A DNA stretch of 64,000 nucleotides from Streptomyces polyasparticus (GCF_014493765.1 NZ_JACTVJ010000022.1:43274-107273); one strand, 5' to 3'. Positions 14,864-24,971 are shown, counted from the stretch's first letter. Notes: generated by a model not told the origin, from the letters alone. Made by a program: numbers and translations.

Positions 14864-16978
14864 TCAGGCCTCGAAGCCGCTCCCCGCGGGCGGGCCCGGC
14901 AGCAGGCGGAGGATGTAATCGACACCGACGGTCGCCGACCGTTCCGTGTAGCCGCGCAGGTAGTGGACGCCGTACGCCTCCGCGCCCAGCTCCGCGCGGG
15001 CCTTCTCCTCGCAGGCCCGGCGCGCCTCGGTCAGCCCCGGCGCGCCGAGGTGCGGTGTGCCCAGGCCGTCCCACAGGCGGTCGGTGACTCCGCAGGCCCG
15101 GGCGGCCAGTTCCGGCCGGCCGTCACCGCAGGCCGCGACGGCGAGTGCGTCGAGGGCGAGAGCCATCCCGAACGGGTCCGCCAGTCGCCGCTTCGCCTCC
15201 AGGGCGACGCGCAAGGACCCCAGGGCCGGGCCGAACCGGCCCTGCGCGATGCTCAGGTTGCCGAGGATGAACTCGCCGAACCCGCCGGCCCACAGCTCGC
15301 CGCTCGCCCTGGCGAGCACCTTGAGCCGGGCCACCGTGTCCCGTGCCTGATCGGGCTCACCCCGGACCACATGCGCCCATGCCCTGGTGGCCAGGCTCAT
15401 CACCCCGATCCAGGCGAGGCCGAGCCGCTCGGCTTTCTCGTGCACCTCGTCGAACAGGGGCACCACCTGGTCCGTCTCGCCCAGCACGGTCTTCGCCGAG
15501 GCATACGCGTACAGGGCTCCGGTCTCCGCCGCCTCGTCCTGCTGCTCGACAGCCAGTTCATGCGCCTGCTCGGCCAAGGTGATGCAGGTGCGCAGCTCGC
15601 CCTGTGCCAGGGTGGCGTAGGCGCACGACCACAGGGCGCGGGCCCGCGGACCCCGGCAGGCGGGATCCGCGGCGAGTGCGGCCTCCGTCCAGCCGCGCAC
15701 CTCACGTGCGTGCCCGCAGCAGACCCCGAAGGCGACCAGGTCCCCGGCCATCTCCAACGCCATCTCCACGGAGGACTCCACGCACTCGGACATGGCGAGC
15801 CGCAGATTCGGCAGCTCCGCGTACATGCGCGCGGTCCACTCGACCTGGTGGGGCCCCACCCACGCGTCGCAGAACGTCAGCGCCAGGTGCCGGTAGTAGT
15901 CCCGGTGCTTTCTGCGCAACTGCCGTGTCCCACCCAGCCGTTCGAGCCACTCGGCTCCGTACTCCCGGATCGTGTCGAGCAACCGGTAGCGGTGTGCCCC
16001 GTACCCGCCCCCGGCCTTGCCCTCTTGCAGCACGATGGACTTGGCCACCAGTGAGTTCAGTTCGGCATGGAGATCGAACCCGAAGAACGGCTCCCCGGTG
16101 CATACGTAGTCCACGGCCGCGCTCTCGAAACTGCCGGGGAAGACCGAGAGCCTGGCCCAAAGGAGCCGCTCGCGAGGGGTGCACCACTCGTGGCTCCAGC
16201 CGATGCTGGTCCGCAGCCCCGCATGGCGGTTCCCGGTGGCCGGGGCCTCGGCGGGGGAGAGGGCGGACATCGGCTCGGCGAGCCGCCGGGCCAGCTCCTC
16301 GACAGGTGTCGTCCGCAGCCGTGCGGCGGCGAGTTCGATCGCGAGCGGGATGCCGTCCAACAGGGTGCAGATCCTGGCCAGTTCACCCGCCGGCACAGAG
16401 ACAGGGCTGCCCTCGTCCGTCGTGCCTTCCGGCCACGCGCGGTCGGCGAGCAGGGTGACGGCGTCGCCGTCGCGCCCGGTCTCCATCGGGCCGACGGCGA
16501 TCAGGCGCTCGGCGGGGACGCCCAGCGGCTGCCGGCTCGTGGCGAGCACGCGCAGGCCGGGCGCGGCGTCCAGGAGCCGCACGGCGAGCTCTCCGCACGC
16601 CTCGGCCAGGTGCTCGCATGTGTCCAGGACAAGGAGCAGCTCCCGCTCCCGTAAGTACTCCACGAGTACGTCGAGCAGTGGCCGGGACGTCTGGTCCACC
16701 GGTCCGAGCGCGTTGGTCACGGCCTGCGGGACGAGGGCCGGGTCGAGCACCGGCGAGAGCTCCACGAACCAGGCCCCTTGGGCCAGCCGGGATCCAAGGC
16801 GCTCCGCCGCCCGCAGCGCGATCCGGGTCTTGCCCACCCCGCCCGGGCCGGTCAGCGTGACCAGGCGGGTCGTGCCGAACGCGCGGGCCGCGGCGCGCAG
16901 TTCGCTCTCGCGGCCGACGAAGGTGCTCGTCTCGGGCGGCAGATTGCCGGGCCGCCCTTGCGGTGCGCAGGTCTTCAT
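14864..16978 (-). CDS. Large NB-ARC/TPR ATPase regulator without visible DNA-binding domain
   Basis: A 704-residue protein of the AfsR/LuxR-like ATPase class (COG3903). After a short N-terminus comes the P-loop ATPase: FVGRESELRAAARA, Walker A TLTGPGGVGKTRIALR, Walker B ELLLVLDTCEH, and the sensor ATSRQPLGVPAER, then GIPLAIELAAARLR. The second half is built of TPR-like helices. Relatives usually carry a SARP or LuxR DNA-binding domain; none is seen at either end (it stops at VGVDYILRLLPG). It may act through a partner protein. ATG 16978 is chosen for the AGGGGG site six bases upstream. Confidence 0.85.
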   Translation of the reverse strand: MKTCAPQGRPGNLPPETSTFVGRESELRAAARAFGTTRLVTLTGPGGVGKTRIALRAAERLGSRLAQGAWFVELSPVLDPALVPQAVTNALGPVDQTSRPLLDVLVEYLRERELLLVLDTCEHLAEACGELAVRLLDAAPGLRVLATSRQPLGVPAERLIAVGPMETGRDGDAVTLLADRAWPEGTTDEGSPVSVPAGELARICTLLDGIPLAIELAAARLRTTPVEELARRLAEPMSALSPAEAPATGNRHAGLRTSIGWSHEWCTPRERLLWARLSVFPGSFESAAVDYVCTGEPFFGFDLHAELNSLVAKSIVLQEGKAGGGYGAHRYRLLDTIREYGAEWLERLGGTRQLRRKHRDYYRHLALTFCDAWVGPHQVEWTARMYAELPNLRLAMSECVESSVEMALEMAGDLVAFGVCCGHAREVRGWTEAALAADPACRGPRARALWSCAYATLAQGELRTCITLAEQAHELAVEQQDEAAETGALYAYASAKTVLGETDQVVPLFDEVHEKAERLGLAWIGVMSLATRAWAHVVRGEPDQARDTVARLKVLARASGELWAGGFGEFILGNLSIAQGRFGPALGSLRVALEAKRRLADPFGMALALDALAVAACGDGRPELAARACGVTDRLWDGLGTPHLGAPGLTEARRACEEKARAELGAEAYGVHYLRGYTERSATVGVDYILRLLPGPPAGSGFEA

Positions 16979-17050
16979 GGCCGACCCCCTAGCCATTCCG
17001 ACGGTTCGGCTCGATTATCCGCCCGCGGTGCGGCGGTTTCCGGGGAAACG

Positions 17051-17087
17051 CCCCAAGGCTTGGCACGCGCTTGACGCAGCCTTGGGG
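17051..17087. terminator. Perfect 10-bp inverted repeat CCCCAAGGCT/AGCCTTGGGG
   Basis: Perfect arms with a 17-bp loop in the 213-bp gap between the NB-ARC gene start and the end of the threonine-aldolase-like gene; both genes read leftward. It may terminate the aldolase gene transcript. Nearby GATAAT on the minus strand (about 17014) could serve as the -10 box of the NB-ARC gene. Confidence 0.5.
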
Positions 17088-17191
17088 TGGCTGCGCGGGC
17101 TTGTCGGCTGCCCGCCGTGGGGTGCCGCTGCGCCCACCCGTGCCGCCGTGCGCCACGACTGCCCACAGCTGGGCCACGAGCTGGGTCACGA

Positions 17192-18391
17192 CTACAGCCG
17201 CCGTACGAACTCCTCCACCGCCCCCCGTACATCCTCCGCCGACCACTCCAACCCCGGCCCCGCCACCGTCACCTCGGTCACCGAGAGGCCGGGCGGGCCG
17301 TCCGCGAACCAGCGGCGGAACAGCGCCGTCCCCGTCTCCTCCGCCTGCCGCACCGTGGCCTCGTCGAGCACCGAAGTCCCGTACGGCAGCCACACCTGGA
17401 ACTGGTGGGTGTGCGGCACCTCGGGATGCACCCGGAAGAACGGCACCCCGGCCTTGGTGAACCCCTCGCGCAGCGCCTGCGCGACCACGCGCGCCTGCGC
17501 CACGTACGAAGGAAGGCGCGGCAGTTCGTCCTCGAGGCCGATCAGGGCCGACAGCGCGGTCGGGTACTGCTGGAAGATCTGGCCGCCGTAACGGTGCCGC
17601 CAGGTCCTGGTCTCCTCGACGAACGAGCGCGGACCCGCGAGGACCGCGCCGCCGAGGCCGTCGAGGGACTTGTAGAACGAGACGTACACGCTGTCCGCGA
17701 GCGCCGCGATCTCGTCGAGCGGGCGCCCGAAGTGCGGGGTGCACTCCCACAGCCGCGCCCCGTCGAAGTGCACCACCGCGTCCCGCTCGCGCCCGGCCTC
17801 GACCGCGTCCACGAGCTCCTGCCAGGACGGCAGCACGAACCCGGGCTCACGCAGCGGCAGTTCGAGCATCAGGGTGCCGAAGGGCTCCTCGAACTCCCTG
17901 ATCTCCTCGGCGCTCGGCATCCGCGGCTCGGTGGTCGGATGCACCGTACGCACCCTGCTGACCACGGAGAACGCATCCCGCTCGTGCTGCTCGGGGTGGG
18001 CGAGGGGGTGCAGGGCGACCGTCGCATTGCCCGTGCGGCCCGCCCATGTCCGTACGGCGATCTGCTGGGCCATCGTGCCCGTGGGGAAGAAGGCCGCGGC
18101 CTCCTTGCCGAGCAGCGAGGCCACCCGGCGCTCCAGCTCCTCGACGATCGCGTCACCATAGATGTCGGAGCTCCGGTCCAGGTCGTACACCTCGGGCGCC
18201 CGGCGCGTCAGCCGCCCGAGGTTGTCCGCGAGCGTGCGGTCGGCCGCAGGGCGCGACAGCACACGCTCCGCCGCCCGGAGCGCCGCAAGCCTCCGCTCCC
18301 GCGCGGCCCCCGGATCGTCCTGACCCGAGCCGTCCGGCTCCGCCCGATCCTGGCTCTGCGCCGCCTGATCCACAGCCTCGATGTCGTCCAT
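17192..18391 (-). CDS. Threonine aldolase-like PLP enzyme (beta-eliminating lyase family)
   Basis: A 399-residue fold-type I PLP enzyme. The best landmarks are AAFFPTGTMAQQIAVRTWAGR, the Asp-containing VVHFDGARLWE and the cofactor lysine in SVYVSFYKSLDGLGGAVLAG. Threonine aldolases cleave threonine or allo-threonine to glycine and acetaldehyde, but family members vary, so the substrate is inferred. ATG 18391 has GAGAGGA seven bases upstream; the open frame further right runs through a tandem-repeat spacer and is not coding. Confidence 0.8.
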   Translation of the reverse strand: MDDIEAVDQAAQSQDRAEPDGSGQDDPGAARERRLAALRAAERVLSRPAADRTLADNLGRLTRRAPEVYDLDRSSDIYGDAIVEELERRVASLLGKEAAAFFPTGTMAQQIAVRTWAGRTGNATVALHPLAHPEQHERDAFSVVSRVRTVHPTTEPRMPSAEEIREFEEPFGTLMLELPLREPGFVLPSWQELVDAVEAGRERDAVVHFDGARLWECTPHFGRPLDEIAALADSVYVSFYKSLDGLGGAVLAGPRSFVEETRTWRHRYGGQIFQQYPTALSALIGLEDELPRLPSYVAQARVVAQALREGFTKAGVPFFRVHPEVPHTHQFQVWLPYGTSVLDEATVRQAEETGTALFRRWFADGPPGLSVTEVTVAGPGLEWSAEDVRGAVEEFVRRL

Positions 18392-18460
18392 CCACAGATC
18401 CTCTCGCACACCCGTCCGCCCACGCACAGCCTGTGGATAACTCTCCGCGGCTCCGTATCG

Positions 18461-18560
18461 CCTGTGGACGACCGGACGGCGACCGGACGACGACCGGACC
18501 GCGGCCAGGCGAGGACTGGACCGCGGCCAGGCGAGGACCGGACGACGACCGGACCCCGTC
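18461..18560. repeat. GACGACCGGAC-type tandem repeats
   Basis: Overlapping units GACGACCGGAC and GGACCGCGGCCAGGCGAG recur two to four times. They lie in the 318-bp gap between the divergent aldolase-like gene and the cofactor operon. To the right is the stem GACGAGAAATCGTC (18581-18594), a possible operator for the cofactor operon. No gene is visible here. Confidence 0.7.
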
Positions 18561-18709
18561 ACCCCCCATTGCGTTAACATGACGAGAAATCGTCGGGCAG
18601 AGTAGGACGTCGGGGCGGAGCAAGCGCCACGACCCGGACAGCGCCCGGCAGCAGAGCGGAACGAATCGTCCGGTACCCGGAGCGGACTGGAACGGAAGGC
18701 CGTCGTCTA

Positions 18710-19645
18710 GTGAACGCAAGCCACCCCCCAGGGCCCGGACTGCCGGACCCCGCCGAACGCCCCGCCCGCCTCACCGTGGGCGTCGTGGGCGCCGGCCGCG
18801 TGGGCCCCGCGCTCGCCGCGTCCCTGCAGCTCGCCGGGCACCGCCCCGTCGCCGTCTCCGGCGTCTCGGACGCCTCCGTGCGCCGGGCGGGCGAGATGCT
18901 CCCGGGCGTCCCCCTCGTCACCCCCGCCGAAGTCCTCGCCCGCGCCGACCTCGTGCTGCTCACCGTCCCGGACGACGCCCTGCCGGGCCTGGTCGAGGGC
19001 CTGGTGGAGACCGGTGCGGTCCGCCCCGGCCAGCTGCTCGTCCACACGTCGGGCCGGTACGGCGTCGACGTCCTGAAGCCCGCCCTGCGCGCCGGCGGCC
19101 TGCCGCTCGCCCTGCACCCGGCGATGACGTTCACCGGCACCGCCGTCGACGTCCAGCGTCTGGCCGGCTGCTCCTTCGGCGTCACCGCGCCCGAGGAGCT
19201 GCGCCTTGCCGCCGAGGCGCTCGTGATCGAGATGGGCGGCGAGCCCGAGTGGATCGAGGAAGCCGCGCGCCCGCTCTACCACGCGGCCCTCGCGCTGGGC
19301 GCGAACCACCTGGTCACGCTGGTCGCCGAGTCCATGGAGCTGCTCCGCCAGGCCGGTGTCTCGGCCCCGGACCGGATGCTCGGCCCGCTGCTCGGCGCCG
19401 CGCTCGACAATGCGCTGCGCTCCGGCGACGGCGCCCTCACCGGACCGGTCGCCCGCGGCGACGCGGGTACGGTCGCGGCCCATGTGTCCGAGTTGCGCAA
19501 GCACGCGCCCCAGACGGTCGCCGGCTATCTCGCGATGGCCCGCGCGACCGCCGACCGCGCCCTCGCGCACGGCCTGCTCAAGCCGGAACTGGCCGAGGAC
19601 CTGCTCGGCGTCCTGGCCAACGGCGCGGACGGGACGGACCGATGA
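18710..19645 (+). CDS. Rossmann-fold DUF2520 protein (6-phosphogluconate/ketopantoate reductase-like)
   Basis: A 311-residue NAD(P)-binding protein. The N-terminal Rossmann motif [17 protein letters not shown] is followed by a DUF2520 helical domain ([37 protein letters not shown]). First gene of the pantothenate-NAD operon and overlapping panC by four bases, so it is a candidate for the missing ketopantoate reductase step; direct proof is lacking. GTG 18710 has GGAAGG about ten bases upstream. Confidence 0.8.
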   Translation: MNASHPPGPGLPDPAERPARLTVGVVGAGRVGPALAASLQLAGHRPVAVSGVSDASVRRAGEMLPGVPLVTPAEVLARADLVLLTVPDDALPGLVEGLVETGAVRPGQLLVHTSGRYGVDVLKPALRAGGLPLALHPAMTFTGTAVDVQRLAGCSFGVTAPEELRLAAEALVIEMGGEPEWIEEAARPLYHAALALGANHLVTLVAESMELLRQAGVSAPDRMLGPLLGAALDNALRSGDGALTGPVARGDAGTVAAHVSELRKHAPQTVAGYLAMARATADRALAHGLLKPELAEDLLGVLANGADGTDR

Positions 19646-20772
19646 CCGACCTGCCGCGCGCCCCCGAGACGCGGACCACCGAGGCGCACAAGACCGAGGC
19701 GCACAAGACCGAGGCGCACAAGACCGAGGCGCACACGACCGAGGCGCACAACACCGAAGCACCCCACACCACCGCCCCGCGCACCCCCGCCCTCCTCCGC
19801 ACCGCCGAAGACCTCCACAAGCTCCGCTACGAGGGCCTGCGCGCGGTCGTCATGACCATGGGCGCCCTGCACGAGGGCCACGCGACCCTGATCCGCCGCG
19901 CCCGCGAACTCGCCGGGCCCCGGGGCCAGGTCCTGGTCACGGTGTTCGTCAACCCGCTGCAGTTCGGCGCGAACGAAGACCTCGACCGCTACCCGCGCAC
20001 CCTCGACGCGGATCTGGAGATCGCCGGACAGGCGGGCGCCGACGCGGTGTTCGCGCCCTACACCGACGAGGTCTACCCCGGCGGCGAGCCCCAGGTCCGC
20101 ATCACCGCGGGCCCCATGGGCGGCCGCCTCGAAGGCGCCACGCGCCCCGGCCACTTCGACGGCATGCTCACCGTCGTCGCCAAGCTGCTGCACCTCACGG
20201 CCCCGGACATCGCGCTCTACGGCCAGAAGGACGCCCAGCAACTGGCCCTGATCAAGCGCATGGTGCGCGATCTCAACTTCCCGGTCGAGATCGTCGGCGT
20301 GCCGACCGTACGAGAGGCGGACGGGCTGGCCCTGTCCTCTCGCAACCGCTACCTCTCCGACGCCGAACGCCGCACCGCGCTCGCCCTCTCCGCCGCGCTC
20401 TTCGCCGGCCGCGACCGCCTCACCGCGCAGGCCGCCCTGCACGCCCGCGCCCAGGCCGCACCCTCCACGCGCGAACGCGCCCAGGCGCTCGGCGCACTCG
20501 GCGAGGCCCGCGCCGCCGCCGACGCGCACGCCGTGGCGCAGGCCCACACGGGCGGCCCCGCTGCGGTACGCGCCGCAGCCCGCGGTGTGCTCGACGACGC
20601 GGCCAAGGTCCAACCGCCGCTCGTCCTGGACTACTTGGCGCTGGTCGACCCGTCCGACTTCACCGAGATCGCCGACGGTTTCACCGGAGAGGCGATCCTC
20701 GCGGTCGCCGCGAAGGTGGGCACGACCCGTCTGATCGACAACATCCCGCTCACCTTCGGAGCCGCTGTATGA
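19642..20772 (+). CDS. panC: Pantoate--beta-alanine ligase with repeat-bearing N-terminal extension
   Basis: Joins pantoate and beta-alanine with ATP to make pantothenate, the CoA precursor. Catalytic landmarks are clear: [12 protein letters not shown] (HIGH-type), [31 protein letters not shown] and [11 protein letters not shown]. About 52 residues precede the conserved domain, and 30 of them are a TEAHK repeat not found in ordinary PanC. An Ala-rich insertion is also present before the C-terminal [13 protein letters not shown] overlaps the previous stop (ATGA). The real start could be later, but no internal codon has a better ribosome site. Confidence 0.95.
   Translation: MTDLPRAPETRTTEAHKTEAHKTEAHKTEAHTTEAHNTEAPHTTAPRTPALLRTAEDLHKLRYEGLRAVVMTMGALHEGHATLIRRARELAGPRGQVLVTVFVNPLQFGANEDLDRYPRTLDADLEIAGQAGADAVFAPYTDEVYPGGEPQVRITAGPMGGRLEGATRPGHFDGMLTVVAKLLHLTAPDIALYGQKDAQQLALIKRMVRDLNFPVEIVGVPTVREADGLALSSRNRYLSDAERRTALALSAALFAGRDRLTAQAALHARAQAAPSTRERAQALGALGEARAAADAHAVAQAHTGGPAAVRAAARGVLDDAAKVQPPLVLDYLALVDPSDFTEIADGFTGEAILAVAAKVGTTRLIDNIPLTFGAAV
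19678..19767 (+). repeat. 15-bp in-frame minisatellite in panC (TEAHK units)
   Basis: Six consecutive 15-bp units based on ACCGAGGCGCACAAG. The first three are identical, the next two differ at the last codon, and the sixth is degenerate. They encode [30 protein letters not shown]. Confidence 0.95.
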
Positions 20773-22514
20773 GCAGCCGTACGACCACAGGATCGGGAAC
20801 GGGCATACGCCTGCACGCCCCGGCCCCCGGCTGGTCCATCGACGCCGACGTGGTCGTGGTCGGCTCGGGCGTCGCCGGACTGACCGCCGCCCTGCGCTGC
20901 GCCGCCTCCGGCCTGCGTACGGTCGTCGTCACCAAGGCCCGCCTCGACGACGGCTCCACCCGCTGGGCCCAGGGCGGCATCGCCGCCGCGCTCGGCGAGG
21001 GCGACACCCCCGAGCAGCACCTCGAGGACACCCTGGTCGCGGGCGCGGGCCTGTGCGACGAGGACGCGGTCCGCATCCTGGTCACCGAAGGCCCGGACGC
21101 GGTACGGCGGTTGATCGACACCGGCGCCCACTTCGACCGGAACGCCGCGGGCGAGATCGAGCTCACCCGCGAGGGCGGCCACCACCGCCGCCGCATCGCC
21201 CACGCGGGCGGTGACGCCACGGGAGCGGAGATCTCCCGCGCCCTCGTCGAGGCCGCCAAGTACGCGGGCGACGCGGAGGAGCCCGCGGGCCCCATCCGTA
21301 CGATCGAGAACGCCCTGGTCCTCGACCTGCTCACGGACGCCGAAGGCCGTACGGCCGGAGTCTCGCTGCACGTCATGGGCGAGGGCCAGCACGACGGAGT
21401 CGGCGCGGTGCACGCCCGGGCCGTCGTCCTCGCGACCGGCGGCATGGGCCAGGTCTTCTCCGCGACGACCAACCCCTCGGTCTCCACCGGCGATGGCGTC
21501 GCGCTCGCCCTGCGCGCGGGCGCGGAGATCAGCGACATCGAGTTCGTCCAGTTCCACCCCACCGTCCTCTTCCTCGGCTCCGACGCGGAGGGCCAGCAGC
21601 CTCTGGTCTCCGAGGCGGTACGGGGAGAGGGCGCCCATCTCGTCGACGCCGACGGGGTCCGCTTCATGGTCGGACAGCACGAGCTGGCCGAGCTGGCCCC
21701 GCGCGACATCGTCGCCAAGGGCATCATGCGCCGGATGCAGGAGCAGGGCGCCGAGCACATGTACCTGGACGCACGGCACTTCGGCGCCGAGATGTGGGAG
21801 CACCGCTTCCCCACGATCCTCGCCGCCTGCCGCGCCCACGGCATCGACCCGGTCACCGAGCCCATTCCGGTCGCGCCCGCCGCGCACTACGCCTCGGGCG
21901 GCATCCGCACCGACAGCCGCGGCCGTACGACGGTCCCGGGCCTGTACGCGTGCGGCGAGGTCGCCTGCACCGGGGTGCACGGCGCCAACCGCCTCGCCTC
22001 CAACTCCCTTCTGGAGGGCCTGGTCTACGCGGAGCGCATCGCCGACGACATCGCCGCCGAGCTGCCCGCGGCCGGCACCCCTGTCCCCGTATCGCATCCG
22101 GAGGTCCCGCAGCATCCGCTGCTTCCGGCGGAGGCGCGCTTCGCGATCCAGCGGATCATGACCGAGGGCGCCGGAGTCCTGCGCAGCGCCGCGTCGCTCG
22201 CCGAGGCCGCCGAGCGCATCGAGGCGATCCACGCGGAGGCCCGCGGTGCGCTCGCCGAGAACGGCAAGACGGCCGAACCCGGCGTGGACACCTGGGAGTC
22301 CACCAACCTCCTATGCGTCGCCCGGGTCCTGGTCACCGCCGCACAGCGCCGCGAGGAGACCCGCGGCTGCCACTGGCGCGAGGACCACGCCGACCGCGAC
22401 GACGAACAGTGGCGCAAGCACATCGTCGTGACCCTCAATCCGGACCGCACGCTCGCCGTGCGCACCACCGACACCGCATACTTCCCTCCGACCCGAGCCC
22501 AGGAGCAGCAGTGA
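20769..22514 (+). CDS. nadB: L-aspartate oxidase
   Basis: FAD enzyme oxidising L-aspartate to iminoaspartate, first step of de novo NAD synthesis. The 581-residue protein has the FAD-binding motif [18 protein letters not shown], the succinate dehydrogenase-like [11 protein letters not shown], the active-site region [24 protein letters not shown], and the C-terminal [20 protein letters not shown]. It overlaps panC by four bases. nadA, encoding quinolinate synthase, is not in the window. Confidence 0.95.
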   Translation: MSSRTTTGSGTGIRLHAPAPGWSIDADVVVVGSGVAGLTAALRCAASGLRTVVVTKARLDDGSTRWAQGGIAAALGEGDTPEQHLEDTLVAGAGLCDEDAVRILVTEGPDAVRRLIDTGAHFDRNAAGEIELTREGGHHRRRIAHAGGDATGAEISRALVEAAKYAGDAEEPAGPIRTIENALVLDLLTDAEGRTAGVSLHVMGEGQHDGVGAVHARAVVLATGGMGQVFSATTNPSVSTGDGVALALRAGAEISDIEFVQFHPTVLFLGSDAEGQQPLVSEAVRGEGAHLVDADGVRFMVGQHELAELAPRDIVAKGIMRRMQEQGAEHMYLDARHFGAEMWEHRFPTILAACRAHGIDPVTEPIPVAPAAHYASGGIRTDSRGRTTVPGLYACGEVACTGVHGANRLASNSLLEGLVYAERIADDIAAELPAAGTPVPVSHPEVPQHPLLPAEARFAIQRIMTEGAGVLRSAASLAEAAERIEAIHAEARGALAENGKTAEPGVDTWESTNLLCVARVLVTAAQRREETRGCHWREDHADRDDEQWRKHIVVTLNPDRTLAVRTTDTAYFPPTRAQEQQ

Positions 22515-23485
22515 GCACCGACCTTCCCCTTGTCGACAACGCCGACGAAGGCTGCGGCGACGGCTGTGCCTGCGGTGACGGCGAGGCCCTGGAGTGCGGC
22601 CTCGACCCCGCGCTCGCCGAGCTGCTCGCCGAGGCGGGCCTGGACCCCGTACTCGTCGAGGACATCGCGCACATGGCGCTCTCCGAGGACCTGGACGGCG
22701 GCGTGGACGTCACCTCCGTCGCCACGATCCCCGAGGACGCCGTGGCCACCGGCGACTTCACGGCCCGCGAGGCTGGTGTCGTCGCGGGTCTGCGCGTGGC
22801 CGAGGCGGTCCTGTCGATCGTCTGCGAGGAGGCCTTCGAGGTCGAGCGGCACGTCGAGGACGGCGCCCGCGTCGAGGCCGGCCAGAAGCTCCTGAGCGTC
22901 ACGACCCGCACCCGCGACCTGCTCACGGGCGAGCGCAGCGCGCTCAACCTCCTGTGCCGCCTGTCCGGCATCGCGACCGCGACCCGCGCCTGGGCGGACG
23001 CCCTCGAAGGCACCAAGGCCAAGGTCCGCGACACCCGCAAGACCACCCCGGGCCTGCGCGCCCTGGAGAAGTACGCGGTCCGCTGCGGCGGGGGCGTCAA
23101 CCACCGCATGTCCCTGTCGGACGCGGCCCTCGTCAAGGACAACCACGTGGTCGCGGCCGGGGGAGTGGCCCAGGCCTTCAAGCTCGTACGGGAGCAGTTC
23201 CCCGACCTGCCCGTCGAGGTCGAGGTCGACACCCTGCACCAGCTGCGCGAAGTCCTCGACGCCGGCGCCGACTTGATCCTCCTGGACAACTTCACGCCCT
23301 CCGAGACCGCCGAGGCCGTCGCCCTCACCAAGGGCCGCGCGGTGCTCGAGTCCTCCGGCCGCCTCACGCTCGCCACGGCCCGCGCGTACGCGGAGACCGG
23401 CGTCGACTACCTCGCGGTCGGCGGCCTCACCCACTCGTCGCCGATCCTGGACATCGGCCTCGACCTGCGCGAGGCGACCGTCTGA
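22511..23485 (+). CDS. nadC: Nicotinate-nucleotide pyrophosphorylase (carboxylating)
   Basis: Quinolinate phosphoribosyltransferase, converting quinolinate and PRPP to nicotinate mononucleotide. The 324-residue protein carries the family motifs VRDTRKTTPGLRALEKYAV, GGGVNHRMSLSDAALVKDNH and ILLDNFTPSE. A Cys-rich extension of about 40 residues precedes the domain (DEGCGDGCACGDGEALECG), absent from the well-studied enzymes. GTG 22511 overlaps the nadB stop by four bases. Confidence 0.95.
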   Translation: MSTDLPLVDNADEGCGDGCACGDGEALECGLDPALAELLAEAGLDPVLVEDIAHMALSEDLDGGVDVTSVATIPEDAVATGDFTAREAGVVAGLRVAEAVLSIVCEEAFEVERHVEDGARVEAGQKLLSVTTRTRDLLTGERSALNLLCRLSGIATATRAWADALEGTKAKVRDTRKTTPGLRALEKYAVRCGGGVNHRMSLSDAALVKDNHVVAAGGVAQAFKLVREQFPDLPVEVEVDTLHQLREVLDAGADLILLDNFTPSETAEAVALTKGRAVLESSGRLTLATARAYAETGVDYLAVGGLTHSSPILDIGLDLREATV

Positions 23486-24282
23486 TGCTGCTGACGATCG
23501 ACGTAGGAAACACCCACACGGTCCTCGGTCTCTTCGACGGCGAGGAGATCGTCGAGCACTGGCGCATCTCCACCGACGCCCGCCGCACCGCCGACGAGCT
23601 CGCGGTCCTGCTCAACGGCCTCATGGGCATGCACCCGCTGCTCGGCGAGGAGCTCGGCGACGGCATCGACGGCATCGCGATCTGCTCCACCGTCCCGTCC
23701 GTTCTGCACGAGCTGCGCGAGGTCACCCGCCGCCACTACGGCGACGTACCGGCCGTCCTCGTCGAACCGGGCGTGAAGACGGGCGTCCCGATCCTCTTCG
23801 ACAACCCGAAGGAGGTCGGCGCCGACCGCATCATCAACGCGGTCGCGGCCAACGAGCTGTACGGCGGCCCCGCGATCGTCGTCGACTTCGGCACCGCGAC
23901 CACCTTCGACGCGGTGAGCGCGCGCGGCGAGTACGTGGGCGGTGTGATCGCCCCCGGCATCGAGATCTCGGTCGAGGCGCTCGGCGTCAAGGCCGCCCAG
24001 CTCCGCAAGATCGAGCTCAACCGCCCGCGCAACGTGATCGGCAAGAACACCGTCGAGGCCATGCAGTCCGGCATCCTCTACGGCTTCGCGGGCCAAGTCG
24101 ACGGTCTGGTCCACCGCATGGCCAAGGAGCTCGCCGAGGACCCCGACGACGTCACGGTCATCGCCACCGGCGGCCTCGCCCCGCTGGTGCTCGCCGACTC
24201 CGCGGTGATCGACGAGCACGAGCCCTGGCTCACCCTCATCGGCCTGCGTCTCGTCTACGAACGGAACGTGTCGCGCAGCTGA
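23485..24282 (+). CDS. coaX: Type III pantothenate kinase
   Basis: Phosphorylates pantothenate, the committed step of CoA synthesis. The 265-residue protein has the ASKHA nucleotide-binding signatures: the N-terminal LLTIDVGNTHTVLGLF, the pantothenate-binding GADRIINAVAA, DFGTATTFD and the C-terminal VIATGGLAPLV. The ATG shares one base with the nadC stop (TGATG), so the whole set DUF2520-panC-nadB-nadC-coaX is translationally coupled. panD is absent from this cluster. Confidence 0.95.
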   Translation: MLLTIDVGNTHTVLGLFDGEEIVEHWRISTDARRTADELAVLLNGLMGMHPLLGEELGDGIDGIAICSTVPSVLHELREVTRRHYGDVPAVLVEPGVKTGVPILFDNPKEVGADRIINAVAANELYGGPAIVVDFGTATTFDAVSARGEYVGGVIAPGIEISVEALGVKAAQLRKIELNRPRNVIGKNTVEAMQSGILYGFAGQVDGLVHRMAKELAEDPDDVTVIATGGLAPLVLADSAVIDEHEPWLTLIGLRLVYERNVSRS

Positions 24283-24369
24283 CGGCACCGGTGGGCGCGC
24301 GCCGTCAGCAACGCGCCCACCAATGAACCCATAAACCTTTTTTGTCGGATTAGTGCGTATCGTCGGCCC

Positions 24370-24957
24370 ATGCCCACGCCATACGGATCCCGCGGCGGCA
24401 TGGCGTTCAGCGCAGACGAGCTGCGTGTGCTCAAAGGCGCCCTCGCCATCGCCCTGAAGACCGACCACGCCGGCGCCTCCGAGCTGCAGGACTGCCTGCG
24501 CCTCGCGTACAGCCTCGACGAAGCGGTGCGCGAGTCGGAACGGCTGCGCGCCTTCCTGCTCGACGATCTGGCCCGGTACCGCCAGGCGCTCCCCGGCTCC
24601 ACCAGCGGCTACCTCGAACTTCTCGCGGACGCCCTGGCCGCCGGTTACCGCCCCGTCCCCGACGACCTCGCCGCGCTGCGCGCCCTGCGCGGCAACCCCC
24701 GCGCGGCCGCCCTGCTCGACCGCTGCCGCACTCTCGCGGAGGCCTCCGTGCGCGCCAAGCTCTCCGGCCGTACGGTCCCCGTCTCGCGCACCCGTCTGCT
24801 CGCTCTGCCCGGCGGGCGCGCGGCCGACGAGCCCGCGAGCCGCCCGCAGCCGGCGCGCCCCGCGCCCCCGCGTCCGGTGCCCACCCCGGCCGAGGTCTTC
24901 CCGCCCAAGCGCCGCCCGGCGCCCGACCCCTCACCGCAGAAGCGCGCGGCGGGCTGA
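24370..24957 (+). CDS. Conserved Streptomyces protein of unknown function
   Basis: A 195-residue protein. An all-helical N-terminal half (MAFSADELRVLKGALAIALK, DEAVRESERLRAFLLDDLARYRQ) is followed by a proline-rich, probably disordered tail (ARPAPPRPVPTPAEVFPPKRRP). The ATG lies six bases after TATCGT, the leaderless pattern. No known domain was recognised. It stands between coaX and a small membrane protein, a gene order I recall from S. coelicolor. Confidence 0.65.
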   Translation: MPTPYGSRGGMAFSADELRVLKGALAIALKTDHAGASELQDCLRLAYSLDEAVRESERLRAFLLDDLARYRQALPGSTSGYLELLADALAAGYRPVPDDLAALRALRGNPRAAALLDRCRTLAEASVRAKLSGRTVPVSRTRLLALPGGRAADEPASRPQPARPAPPRPVPTPAEVFPPKRRPAPDPSPQKRAAG

Positions 24958-24971
24958 CTACTCTGGGGGGC

